Part shown: positions 10,021 to 18,229 of the stretch, piece by piece
Numbering within the stretch: the stretch's first letter is position 1
How the letters are laid out: the number at the start of each line of letters is the position of its first letter
Assembly (NCBI RefSeq): GCF_021532615.1
Contig: NZ_JAKGAQ010000001.1
Span: forward strand, 310,001-374,000
Reading direction: 5' to 3'
DNA length: 64,000 nt
Source of the DNA: Octadecabacter dasysiphoniae
GTDB lineage: Bacteria > Pseudomonadota > Alphaproteobacteria > Rhodobacterales > Rhodobacteraceae
Notes under the pieces: generated by a model
Databases searched by the model: none
Seen by the model: the letters and a program-made list of their open reading frames with translations, nothing else
What the model was told of the DNA's origin: nothing
Position numbers and translations under genes: made by a program

Positions 10021-10239
10021 TCAGGCGATAATGTCCGGTGTCACGCGGTCTTCGAGGACTGCGATTTTGTCTTTCAGCGCCAGTTTCTGCTTTTTCAGGC
10101 GTTTCACGGTGAGCATATCAGCGGTGCCGGACGCCTGAAGGGCATGGATTGCATCATCCAGATCACGGTGTTCTTGTCGCAAAACACCCAGTTGGATGCG
10201 CAGAACCTCGAGCTGTTCCATTCGGGCAGAGCTGTTCAT
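10021..10239 (-). CDS. YdcH/DUF465 family small coiled-coil protein
   Basis: A 72-residue protein whose middle (about 8-65) is one long heptad-patterned helix with the LKKQKLALKDKI segment typical of DUF465 (YdcH). Function unknown; family members are small cytoplasmic proteins common in proteobacteria. It stands alone between purE and hsp20, transcribed on the same strand as purE but 82 bp upstream of it. Confidence 0.8.
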   Translation of the reverse strand: MNSSARMEQLEVLRIQLGVLRQEHRDLDDAIHALQASGTADMLTVKRLKKQKLALKDKIAVLEDRVTPDIIA

Positions 10240-10430
10240 GGTGATTCCGCTGTTGGGGCCAAGAAGGGACAGGGTAGACGCAAACCCTTCATTCTCAAAA
10301 GGAAAACCGCGTCAAATTCGATTGGTCCAAAACCTTGCGCTGGCGGGGGTGTGGCCCCATATTTAACACATGCGGTTGCCGACAGCGGGGCCGTGTTTGA
10401 GATGTCGCTTAACGTAAAAGGACGTGTCGT

Positions 10431-10844
10431 ATGAGCAAACTGACCCTTGGAACGCATCCGTTCCTTCTTGGCTTTGAAGAGCTGGAACGGCTGGTCGAAC
10501 GGACCGCCAAATCTGGCAATGACGGCTATCCGCCCTACAATATTGAACAGGCGTCGGCGACGTCGTACCGCATTACGCTGGCTGTGGCCGGATTTGCCGA
10601 GGGCGATCTGGCCATCACGGTTGAGGACAACCAGCTGGTGATCCGCGGGCGACAAAGCGATGACAGCGAGGGCCGCGTGTTTTTGCATCGTGGCATTGCG
10701 GCGCGTCAATTCCAGCGGTCTTTCGTGCTGGCAGAAGGCGTGGATGTGGGTGAGGCAATCATGGAAAACGGATTGCTTCACGTCGATTTAACCCGCGCGG
10801 TGCCCGATAGCGTCGTGCAGACCATCAACATCAGGAAGGGCTAA
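10431..10844 (+). CDS. Small heat-shock protein, Hsp20/IbpA family
   Basis: A 137-residue ATP-independent holdase. It has a short N-terminal arm, then an alpha-crystallin domain (about 37-130) with the A-GFAEGDLAITVEDNQLVI strand pair and the closing ENGLLHVDL motif (the A-x-x-x-n-G-v-L motif). AAAGGA precedes the ATG. DUF1150 follows 3 nt later, so the two are certainly co-transcribed. No CIRCE or ROSE thermometer was identified in the 190-bp leader. Confidence 0.93.
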   Translation: MSKLTLGTHPFLLGFEELERLVERTAKSGNDGYPPYNIEQASATSYRITLAVAGFAEGDLAITVEDNQLVIRGRQSDDSEGRVFLHRGIAARQFQRSFVLAEGVDVGEAIMENGLLHVDLTRAVPDSVVQTINIRKG

Positions 10845-10847
10845 GAC

Positions 10848-11072
10848 ATGGATACGAAATTCAATTTTGCCGACGTCGGGGACCGCGTTGTTTACGTGAA
10901 ATCTGTGGATGTCGCCGACCTGCCCGATGATGTGCAGGAGGCCGCCGAGGGGCGCGAGCAGCTGTTTGCAGTGCATGACAGCGACGGGCAGCAATTGGCG
11001 CTGGTCGCGGATCGCAGAATGGCATTTATGCTGGCGCGTCAGAACGACATGCGGCCTGTCACCGTCCATTAA
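10848..11072 (+). CDS. DUF1150 family protein
   Basis: A 74-residue acidic protein recognised as DUF1150, limited to alphaproteobacteria as far as I recall. There are no known catalytic motifs; it is soluble. It sits 3 nt after hsp20, and the pair commonly travels together, which suggests a helper or stress role (inference). Confidence 0.85.
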   Translation: MDTKFNFADVGDRVVYVKSVDVADLPDDVQEAAEGREQLFAVHDSDGQQLALVADRRMAFMLARQNDMRPVTVH

Positions 11073-11127
11073 CGCTTGCTTTTGTTGGGGTTTTGACGTC
11101 ATTGGCGATTGAGCCAAAGGACGCATC

Positions 11128-12168
11128 ATGCCCAATCGCAAGCCATTCGAATTTGCCGGACAAACCATAGACGGCGGCACGCGCCGCACGGTTGACCTGC
11201 CTGTTTCTACGTTGTCTGACCACACGCCGGTGTCGCTGCGGGTCCATGTGATCCATGGCAAAAAGGCGGGGCCGACGGTTTTTGTCAGCGCGGCGGTGCA
11301 TGGTGACGAGGTCATGGGCGTTGAGATTGTGCGCCGCTTTCTACAGTCAGATTTGTTGAACGGGTTGCGTGGCACGCTGATGGTTGTGCCGATTGTGAAT
11401 GCTTTCGGGTTTCACAACCGGTCACGATATTTGCCGGATCGGCGTGATTTGAATCGATCATTTCCGGGATCATCGCAGGGATCGCTGGCATCGCGATTGG
11501 CGGGGATTTTTCTGGATCAGGTGGTGAAGCGCTGTGATCTTGGGATTGATCTGCATTCGGCCGCGATCCACCGCACGAACCTGCCGCAAGTGCGCGTGAG
11601 TGCGGGCAATGATCGGGTGATGGCGCTGGCCAAAGTGTTTGGCGCGCCTGTGATTTTAACGTCTGGTCTGCGCGAAGGATCATTGCGCGCCGAAGCCGCA
11701 GAGGCGGGCGTCGACGTGTTGTTGTATGAGGCCGGCGAGGGGCTGCGGTTTGATGAAATGGCCGCGCGTGCGGGTGTTGCCGGAATTTTGCGCGTGCTGC
11801 GATCCATGGATATGCTGCCCGCCAAGGGGATTGCCAAGGCGAAGGTTCAGCCGCTGTTGTGCCAATCCAGCAAATGGCTGCGCGCGCCCACGGGGGGATT
11901 GTTGCGCACCTATCGCGGGGATGGTGATGTGGTGGAAGAAGGCGAGGTTATCGCGTCGGTGTCGGATCCGTTCGGAGAGCAGGACGTCGATATGGTGGCG
12001 CCGTCTGATGGGATTATCATTGGCCGCGCTGTGATGCCGGTGGTGAACGAAGGCGACGCGGTGTTTCACATCGCGGATGTGCGCCACGACGATCCGGCGC
12101 AAGCGGTTGAAGACATCGCAAACCAGCTGGAAAATTCACCGCTGTTTGATGAAGACGAGATTATCTGA
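11128..12168 (+). CDS. Succinylglutamate desuccinylase/aspartoacylase-family metallohydrolase
   Basis: A 346-residue zinc-dependent deacylase of the AstE/AspA type. Zinc ligands read as H58-G-D-E61 and H143 in DLHS (141-144). Substrate-binding DLNRSFPG (107-114) is also present. The C-terminal part (about 255-335) is a biotinyl-lipoyl-like barrel with GEVIASVSDPFGE. The amide substrate is unknown. It follows DUF1150 by 55 bp on the same strand. A bidirectional terminator ends it. Confidence 0.88.
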   Translation: MPNRKPFEFAGQTIDGGTRRTVDLPVSTLSDHTPVSLRVHVIHGKKAGPTVFVSAAVHGDEVMGVEIVRRFLQSDLLNGLRGTLMVVPIVNAFGFHNRSRYLPDRRDLNRSFPGSSQGSLASRLAGIFLDQVVKRCDLGIDLHSAAIHRTNLPQVRVSAGNDRVMALAKVFGAPVILTSGLREGSLRAEAAEAGVDVLLYEAGEGLRFDEMAARAGVAGILRVLRSMDMLPAKGIAKAKVQPLLCQSSKWLRAPTGGLLRTYRGDGDVVEEGEVIASVSDPFGEQDVDMVAPSDGIIIGRAVMPVVNEGDAVFHIADVRHDDPAQAVEDIANQLENSPLFDEDEII

Positions 12169-12218
12169 CGGGCGCAGCCCTGCGGGATTTAGGGCATTGT
12201 GGCCGTCTGAATATAGAG

Positions 12219-12249
12219 AAAGGCGCAGGGTGTGACACCTGCGCCTTTT
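12219..12249. terminator. Shared terminator between convergent genes
   Basis: An 11-bp perfect stem (12219-12229 with 12238-12248, AAAGGCGCAGG arms) with an 8-nt loop ends in TTTT on the plus strand and TTT on the minus strand. It lies between the deacylase and sat/cysC stop codons. Confidence 0.85.
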
Positions 12250-12271
12250 GATTTGTCGGGATGCGGGCGGT

Positions 12272-13984
12272 TTATTCCGCGGCGATCAATCCCATGCTTT
12301 CGAGTTTCAAAATCACCTGATGGGCGCAGTTGTCGACGTCGACGTTTTCGGTTTCAACCGAAAGTTCAGGGTCGGCGGGCACATCGTAGGGGTCTGAAAT
12401 ACCTGTGAATTCCTTGATCTTGCCTTCGCGCGCGAGCTTATAAAGGCCTTTGCGGTCACGGCGTTCACATTCCTCGATTGAGGTGGCGACGTGGACTTCG
12501 ACGAAGGCGCCAAAATCTTCGACGTCTTCACGCACGGCGCGCCGAGTTGTGGCGTAGGGCGCGATGGGTGCACAAATTGCGATGCCGCCGTTCTTGGTAA
12601 TCTCGGATGCAACGTAACCGATGCGGCGAATGTTGAGATCGCGGTGTTCTTTGCTGAAACCAAGTTCCGAGGACAGGTTTTTACGCACGATGTCACCATC
12701 CAGAAGCGTGACCGGACGACCACCCATTTCCATCAGTTTGACCATCAATGCGTTCGCGATTGTGGATTTGCCAGAGCCTGAGAAGCCCGTGAAAAACACC
12801 GTAAAGCCCTGTTTGGAGCGTGGCGGTTTCGTGCGGCGCAGTTCTTTGACGACTTCTGGGAAGGAAAACCATTCAGGGATTTCCAGACCTTCGGACAAAC
12901 GGCGGCGCAATTCTGTGCCCGAGATGTTGAGGATCGTGACGTTTTCTTTGTCCGCGATCTCATCGATGGCTTCGTATTGGGCGCGTTCCTGAACCCAAAC
13001 CATGTGTTTGAAGTCCACCATTTCGATGCCCATTTCGTCCTGATGTTCGCGGAATAAATCCTGCGCATCATAAGGGCCGTAGAAATCCTCACCTTGGGAA
13101 TTAGAACCTGGGCCTGCGTGGTCGCGGCCAACGATGAAGTGCGTGCAGCCGTGGTTTTTGCGGATCAGACCGTGCCACACAGCTTCGCGTGGGCCAGCCA
13201 TACGCATGGCGAGGTTCAGCAGGGACATGGAGGTTGTGGACTGCGGGTATTTGTCGAGAACCGCTTCGTAGCAGCGCACACGGGTAAAGTGATCAACGTC
13301 ACCGGGTTTGGTGAGGCCGACAACAGGGTGGATCAGCAGGTTGGCCTGTGCTTCGCGGGCGGCGCGGAATGTCAGTTCCTGGTGGGCGCGGTGCAGCGGG
13401 TTGCGTGTTTGGAACGCGACCACTTTGCGCCAGCCCATTTTGCGGAAATAGGCGCGCAATTCGTTGGGCGTGTTGCGCTTGGCGCGGAAATCGTAGTGCA
13501 CCGGTTGCTGGATGCCTGTGACGGGGCCGCCCAGATAGATTTTGCCAGCTTGGTTGTGCAGATAGTTGACCGCAGGGTGCGCATCGTCATCCGCACCAAA
13601 GACTTTTTCAGCCTCGAGCGCTTTGTTCGGCGTCCAATTGTCGGTGACGGTCATCGTCGCGAGGATCACGCCTTCTTGGTCGCGCAGGGCGATGTCCTGA
13701 CCGATTTCAAGGCCAGCGGCGAAATCTTCGGACACATCGAGAGTGATCGGCATGGGCCACAGGGACCCATCCGCGAGGCGCATGTTTTTGACGACGCCAT
13801 CGTAGTCTTCCTCGCTCAGGAAACCCTTGAGCGGGTTGAAGCCGCCGTTCATCAGCAGTTCAAGATCGCAAATCTGGCGCGGTGTCAGGTCGTGGCTGAC
13901 AAGATCGCCGGCCTCTGCTTTCAGCTTTTGTGCGGACTCATAGGAGACGAACAATTCGGGGATCGGGGCGAGGTTGGGGGTCAT
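12272..13984 (-). CDS. Bifunctional ATP sulfurylase/APS kinase
   Basis: Activates sulfate: ATP sulfurylase makes APS, and the fused kinase makes PAPS. 570 residues. N-terminal sulfurylase with QTRNPLHRAH (192-201, the HxxH site) and GRDHAGPG (286-293); C-terminal APS kinase (about 392-570) with the P-loop GFSGSGKS (400-407). This sat-cysC fusion with the sulfurylase first is typical of Rhodobacteraceae. Monocistronic: a terminator lies on its 3' side and the trxB terminator upstream. Confidence 0.97.
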   Translation of the reverse strand: MTPNLAPIPELFVSYESAQKLKAEAGDLVSHDLTPRQICDLELLMNGGFNPLKGFLSEEDYDGVVKNMRLADGSLWPMPITLDVSEDFAAGLEIGQDIALRDQEGVILATMTVTDNWTPNKALEAEKVFGADDDAHPAVNYLHNQAGKIYLGGPVTGIQQPVHYDFRAKRNTPNELRAYFRKMGWRKVVAFQTRNPLHRAHQELTFRAAREAQANLLIHPVVGLTKPGDVDHFTRVRCYEAVLDKYPQSTTSMSLLNLAMRMAGPREAVWHGLIRKNHGCTHFIVGRDHAGPGSNSQGEDFYGPYDAQDLFREHQDEMGIEMVDFKHMVWVQERAQYEAIDEIADKENVTILNISGTELRRRLSEGLEIPEWFSFPEVVKELRRTKPPRSKQGFTVFFTGFSGSGKSTIANALMVKLMEMGGRPVTLLDGDIVRKNLSSELGFSKEHRDLNIRRIGYVASEITKNGGIAICAPIAPYATTRRAVREDVEDFGAFVEVHVATSIEECERRDRKGLYKLAREGKIKEFTGISDPYDVPADPELSVETENVDVDNCAHQVILKLESMGLIAAE

Positions 13985-14141
13985 TTAATTTCACTCTACT
14001 ATTTGCGACGGACTAACCGCACTGGTCAGTGTGTACGCGGGCGATAGAACGGGAATGTGGCTAAATTCAAGCGCTGGTGGCCAAAAAGACGGTTTTTAGC
14101 GGATTTTCCCCGTAAACGGGCGCTTAATGCCGCAGTGCAAC

Positions 14142-14169
14142 AAAAAACGGCGCCCTGTTACGGGGCGCC
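14142..14169 (-). terminator. Intrinsic terminator of trxB
   Basis: GGCGCCC (14149-14155) pairs with GGGCGCC (14163-14169). On the minus strand it is followed by G and six T. It lies about 100 nt past the trxB stop. Confidence 0.85.
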
Positions 14170-14267
14170 ATTTTCGATGGGTTTAAGGCGGTGGGCCTTG
14201 GGCGAGGAAGGGCGCGCCGACGATGGCTCATTTGCTCATCGCCGAGCCTTTCGAAACCGGGGATGCC

Positions 14268-15212
14268 CTAGTCGTCGTTTTCTGCCAGCCAGCGTTCCGC
14301 CTCAAGCGCGGCCATGCAACCCATGCCTGCGGATGTCACGGCCTGACGATATTTGAAGTCCGTCAAATCGCCCGCAGCAAACACGCCGGGGATGGATGTT
14401 TCGGTGCTGTCCGGTTTGGTCACGACATAGCCGCCCATGTGCGTTTCAAGCACGTCTTTGACCAATTCGTTCGCAGGGGCATGGCCGATGGCAATGAACA
14501 CGCCCTTGGCTGGAATGTCTGTGATTTCGCCGGTTTTGACGTGTTTTACTTTGATACCTTCGACGCCAAGCGGGCTGTCGCCGCCGTAAACTTCATCCAA
14601 CTGGTGATCCCAAAGGGGTTCGATTTTGGGGTTTTTCATCAACCGGTCAATCAGGATCGCCTCTGCGCGCAATTCATCGCGGCGGTGGACCAAGGTGACT
14701 TTGGATGCGAAGTTGGTGAGGAACAGGGCCTCTTCTACGGCCGTGTTGCCGCCGCCCACGACGACGATTTCCTGACCGCGATAGAAAAAGCCGTCACAGG
14801 TGGCGCAGGCTGACACGCCGAAGCCTTTGAATTTCTCTTCGCTTTCAAGACCGAGCCATTTGGCGCGCGCACCCGTCGCGAGGATGATCGCGTCGGCCTC
14901 ATAGACGGTGCCGCTGTCGGATTGGCACACGAAGGGGCGTTTGGAAAAGTCGACCGAGGAAATGATGTCACCGATAATTTCGCAGCCCATGGCGCGGGCG
15001 TGGGCCTCCATGCGGATCATCAGATCGGGGCCTTGCACGTCGGTGTCGCCGGGCCAGTTTTCGACCTCGGTGGTGGTGGTCAGCTGCCCGCCCGGTTCGA
15101 TCCCTTGCACAAGGATCGGGTTCAGCATGGCGCGGGATGCGTAAACGCCAGCGGTGTAACCCGCGGGGCCGGAGCCGATGATCAGAACTTTGGTTTTGCG
15201 TGTTTCGGTCAT
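14268..15212 (-). CDS. trxB: Thioredoxin-disulfide reductase
   Basis: NADPH-dependent flavoprotein that keeps thioredoxin reduced. 314 residues from ATG 15212. FAD-binding GSGPAG (13-18), redox-active C136-A-T-C139, NADPH-binding GGGNTA (153-158), and the C-terminal GVFAAGDLTDFKYRQAVTSAG. GGGGGA lies upstream of this ATG; an ATG five codons earlier is less likely. Divergent from an Lrp-type regulator across about 180 bp. Confidence 0.97.
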   Translation of the reverse strand: MTETRKTKVLIIGSGPAGYTAGVYASRAMLNPILVQGIEPGGQLTTTTEVENWPGDTDVQGPDLMIRMEAHARAMGCEIIGDIISSVDFSKRPFVCQSDSGTVYEADAIILATGARAKWLGLESEEKFKGFGVSACATCDGFFYRGQEIVVVGGGNTAVEEALFLTNFASKVTLVHRRDELRAEAILIDRLMKNPKIEPLWDHQLDEVYGGDSPLGVEGIKVKHVKTGEITDIPAKGVFIAIGHAPANELVKDVLETHMGGYVVTKPDSTETSIPGVFAAGDLTDFKYRQAVTSAGMGCMAALEAERWLAENDD

Positions 15213-15394
15213 GTCAGAATCCCCCAAGGATCAGGTCTGCGTTGAGTGTGATATACGCACCCTGGCGGGCAGGGAAAAGGGGTGTCGCGTCCCTGTGATG
15301 AGGAGAAGGAATATTGCCCGAACGTGAAACATTGTTGCGCCCGCGCAGCACCTGACGTATGAATCGCGACAGCCAACAGGGGATGCGCGCAACG

Positions 15395-15895
15395 ATGCCA
15401 GGACAGAAGCTAGACGATATCGACCGGATGATCCTTGCCGAATTGCAGGCGGACGGGCGGATGACGAACGTGGAACTGGCCAAACGGGTCGGTATTTCTG
15501 CGCCGCCGTGTTTGCGCCGCGTGCGCACGTTGGAAGAACAGGGGTTCATTCGCGGCTATCATGCAGACGTAAACGCGCGTGAACTTGGTTTTGAGGTTCA
15601 GGTGTTTGCGATGGTCGGGCTGGTCAGCCAGGCGGAGGTCGATCTGGCCGCGTTCGAGGCAAAATGTCAGGGATGGCCGCTGGTGCGCGAGTGTCACATG
15701 CTGAACGGCGAGGTCGATTTTGTGCTCAAATGCGTGGCACCGGATTTGCGCACCTTCCAGAATTTCCTGACAGAACAGCTGACGAGCGCGGACAATGTGG
15801 CCAGCGTTAAGACGTCATTGGTTATTCGCGGGGCCAAGGATGACCCCGGCGTGCCGTTTGACGTGTTGGAAGAACGGCTAAAGCGGGACGCCTAA
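15395..15895 (+). CDS. Lrp/AsnC-family transcriptional regulator
   Basis: A 166-residue DNA-binding regulator. N-terminal winged helix-turn-helix (LDDIDRMILAELQADGRMTNVELAKRVG then PCLRRVRTLEE) and a C-terminal RAM/AsnC effector domain (about 65-150). In-frame ATGs at 15359 and 15383 are alternative starts; 15395 best fits the family N-terminus. Divergent from trxB, which it may regulate (inference), and convergent with the Hint protein only 11 bp away. Confidence 0.9.
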   Translation: MPGQKLDDIDRMILAELQADGRMTNVELAKRVGISAPPCLRRVRTLEEQGFIRGYHADVNARELGFEVQVFAMVGLVSQAEVDLAAFEAKCQGWPLVRECHMLNGEVDFVLKCVAPDLRTFQNFLTEQLTSADNVASVKTSLVIRGAKDDPGVPFDVLEERLKRDA

Positions 15896-15906
15896 GCGCG
15901 CGGTTT

Positions 15907-16710
15907 TTACGCGACGATCCCGAAATCCAGATCATGCATCGACAGGCGCGGGTGCATCAGCATTCCGAAATCTTCGATCCGCTGCATGTGCGGGAACAAT
16001 CCCATATACAGATCCAGCATTTCACCGCGCAGGCCCAGTTCATGGCGCGCGCCGGGGTTGTGGCTGTCGACTTCGACGCCGTTGGCAACGATCCGTTCGT
16101 GATTGGTAAACCCAAGCTGGAAGACCTGCACAGGGGTCTGCGGTTGGACTTCGACGATGTTCACGCCGTCGATGAAATCCGACGCAGGGACGAAGGCGGC
16201 GGCATGTCCGGTGACGCGCTGCAATGTCGGGGAGCGGTGGTAAAGACGCGCGGACGGGCCGAGCAGCAGGTCGGGCATCGGGCGGCCAATCCCAAGGGAG
16301 TCGGCGGAAAAGCGGGTGAGTTTGCCCATGCGCGGGTCTTGGCCGGCTGCATTTGGCACCAAGGTCATTGCGCCGCGCCAATGCACGGTTTGAAAATCGT
16401 TCGTGACGGTTTTGACCTGATCACCGGGCAGGATGTCTTCGACGGCGACCATGCCGCGATCCGTCTTCAGAAGCGCGCCGCGCGCCAAGGCGCCAAAGCT
16501 GTCTTCGAAGGCGCGGTGCGCCGGTGCGATGCGGGTGAAGTCGTCAATGTCGCCATTGGAAAGCAGATGGACGACCTCGTATCGGCGCATAAGAGGCTGT
16601 GCGCGCTGAGGTCGTCCGTCTCGCTGAGTGAACCGGGCTGAGGAGGCTACCGGGTCTGAATTTCGTCCCACCGCGAGGCCAGCGGTGGTAGGGGGGGTCG
16701 TGTAGGTCAT
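15907..16710 (-). CDS. Hint-domain-containing protein
   Basis: A 267-residue protein with a Hint_2-like domain (about 73-210): the GALLKTDRGMVAVEDILPGDQVKTV segment, in parts, is the classical first block, followed by WRGAM and a PDLLLGPSARL block. The nucleophilic Cys of autoprocessing Hint domains is absent (Ala/Leu around residues 75-77), so self-cleavage is unlikely. Such proteins are abundant in Rhodobacteraceae and their job is unknown. The start at 16710 is preferred; the frame is open to 16815. Confidence 0.75.
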   Translation of the reverse strand: MTYTTPPTTAGLAVGRNSDPVASSARFTQRDGRPQRAQPLMRRYEVVHLLSNGDIDDFTRIAPAHRAFEDSFGALARGALLKTDRGMVAVEDILPGDQVKTVTNDFQTVHWRGAMTLVPNAAGQDPRMGKLTRFSADSLGIGRPMPDLLLGPSARLYHRSPTLQRVTGHAAAFVPASDFIDGVNIVEVQPQTPVQVFQLGFTNHERIVANGVEVDSHNPGARHELGLRGEMLDLYMGLFPHMQRIEDFGMLMHPRLSMHDLDFGIVA

Positions 16711-17027
16711 GCGATCACCGATTTGGTTGGTCACATCATCTGTTGGCCCCCGCCAACAACATCTGAGGAGCGTTGCGTTGGGATGAATGTGGCGGATGTG
16801 GCCGCATTTCGTCAAACAATTCCGGTATTTTCTGTAAATGGCGGATCAATCTACGCCGGACGCGGCGGATTGTTCCCGATTTGAAAACGCTGCCGCCATA
16901 ATTGGGGCGCAACGGCAATCAAAAATGTCCCTGAAACGAGAATCGCCGCCCCTGGAATGCAAACGGGGGCGGCGATTTTATGTGCTGGAGGGAGGTGCCA
17001 GCAGGGAGGTCGTGGTGTGGCGCGTGG
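16711..17027. other. Intergenic region with hairpins, possible small RNA
   Basis: A 317-bp gap. It contains a perfect 7-bp hairpin with a CCCC loop (TGTTGGC/GCCAACA, 16741-16758), which may be in the leader of the Hint gene, and a strong plus-oriented terminator at 16941-16979 without any plus-strand gene ahead of it. No convincing protein-coding frame: the frame 16838-17095 has no ribosome-binding site and runs through the terminator. Confidence 0.45.
16941..16979 (+). terminator. Strong hairpin terminator with no obvious gene
   Basis: A perfect 12-bp stem (16941-16952 with 16966-16977) ends in TTTT on the plus strand. On the minus strand it has no T run. The nearest minus gene ends at 17028, so it could still serve that gene through its stem. 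Confidence 0.7.
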
Positions 17028-17192
17028 TTAAGCGGCCGGACGCAGGGTGCGGGGGGCTTCGGCCAAAGCGGCAACAGCGCGACGGCTCGCGATGAAGGCT
17101 TGGCGGCGCAGACCGCGTTCCCAAGGCATCTTGGTTGTTACGTTTTCAGTCTCGTCGATGGCGGACTGGATCCAGCGTGGTGTCTTTGTCAT
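17028..17192 (-). CDS. Small conserved hypothetical protein (54 aa)
   Basis: A 54-residue basic protein beginning [14 protein letters not shown] and containing [18 protein letters not shown] recall similar short proteins in roseobacters but no function. GAGGA lies 7 nt before the ATG at 17192, which chooses this start over one 18 codons upstream. Single gene with long non-coding flanks on both sides. Confidence 0.7.
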   Translation of the reverse strand: MTKTPRWIQSAIDETENVTTKMPWERGLRRQAFIASRRAVAALAEAPRTLRPAA

Positions 17193-17401
17193 CGGTTTTT
17201 CCTCATGTCTGTCTTCTTGCTCGATAGGGTTAAGATGACGTTGCAAAGCGGCATGAGTTTGACTGGTTTGTAAATTTTGAAAGAAATTTTGCGCGATGTG
17301 CGCAAGGATTGTGGCGCGGCTTAATTGGCGGTGCGGACGCGAAAACCCCCAAGATTTAAAGATTTGGCAACAATCAGCGTGCCGAGCATAGGATTGTTTC
17401 G

Positions 17402-17435
17402 AAAAAACTGTGGCAACGTGGGGGCGATGGTTGCC
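17402..17435 (-). terminator. Probable terminator of the lgt-midA-pgeF operon
   Basis: GGCAAC (17412-17417) pairs with GTTGCC (17430-17435), with further G-C pairing possible in the loop. On the minus strand TTTTTT follows three nt later. Confidence 0.55.
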
Positions 17436-17461
17436 CCATTCGCGCCCAGATCAGGCGGTGT

Positions 17462-18229
17462 TCAAACCGCTGGGCCCAATGTGATCGCCGCAATCAGGCG
17501 GCCATAGTCTGCTTCTTTGTGATGGGTCGCGCGGCGGTAGCTATAGAACCGGTCCGCGTCGGCGTAGGTGCAGTGGCGTGTCCATTCCGCATGGCCAACG
17601 CCCGCTTGGCGCAGGCGGTGCAGCCCGAGGGCGGGCAGGTCGAATTGGAATTTGTCGCCGTCGCCTTGGGCAAAGAAGCGCGCGAAGCTTTGGTCTTGGG
17701 CGATGAAATCCTCAAAGAACTCCGGCCCGACTTCGTAGGCGGATTGGCTGATGGAGGGGCCGATCACGGCGTGGATGTTTTCACGGGTCGCGCCCAGTGC
17801 CTCCATTGCATCAAGAGTGGATTCCAGAACCCCGCCAAGCGCGCCTTTCCATCCGGCATGGGCCGCGCCGATGACTTTGGCCTTTGTGTCGGCAAACAAA
17901 ACCGGCTGGCAATCGGCGGAAAGCACAGACAGCGCGACGCCGGGGCAGTTGGTGACAAGCGCGTCGGCCTTTGGGCGGTCCGTGTTGGGGGTGGTGACGG
18001 TGATTGCGTCAGGGGAATGGATTTGGTGCACACCCATCAAGGCATCCAGATGAACGCCCATTGCGTCAGCAACACGGGTGCGGTTGATCGTCACCGCCTC
18101 GTGTTGGTCGGTGCTGCCCATGCCGCAGTTCAACCCGGCAAAGATGCCAGACGATGCGCCACCACGGCGGGTAAAGAACCCGTGACGAATGGGGGTAAGG
18201 GCGTCTGATGTGATGATTTCTAGGGTCAT
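17462..18229 (-). CDS. pgeF: Peptidoglycan editing factor PgeF (YfiH/laccase-domain)
   Basis: A copper/zinc-binding multi-oxidoreductase-like fold shown in E. coli to remove wrongly incorporated serine-containing muropeptide precursors. 255 residues. The metal ligands fall at family positions: H71 (HQIHS), C107 (ADCQP) and H124 (HAGWKG). N-terminal HGFFTRRGGAS is typical. The start overlaps the midA stop by 4 nt (ATGA), making it the last gene of an lgt-midA-pgeF operon. Confidence 0.94.
   Translation of the reverse strand: MTLEIITSDALTPIRHGFFTRRGGASSGIFAGLNCGMGSTDQHEAVTINRTRVADAMGVHLDALMGVHQIHSPDAITVTTPNTDRPKADALVTNCPGVALSVLSADCQPVLFADTKAKVIGAAHAGWKGALGGVLESTLDAMEALGATRENIHAVIGPSISQSAYEVGPEFFEDFIAQDQSFARFFAQGDGDKFQFDLPALGLHRLRQAGVGHAEWTRHCTYADADRFYSYRRATHHKEADYGRLIAAITLGPAV

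Noticed and set aside
13094..14047. 317-codon open frame on the plus strand opposite sat/cysC
   Set aside because: It is wholly antisense to a well-conserved gene, has no ribosome-binding site or recognisable domain, and follows from the codon bias of GC-rich DNA.
16838..17095. 85-codon plus-strand frame in the Hint/54-aa gap
   Set aside because: No ribosome-binding site, runs through a strong terminator hairpin and overlaps the 54-aa gene.
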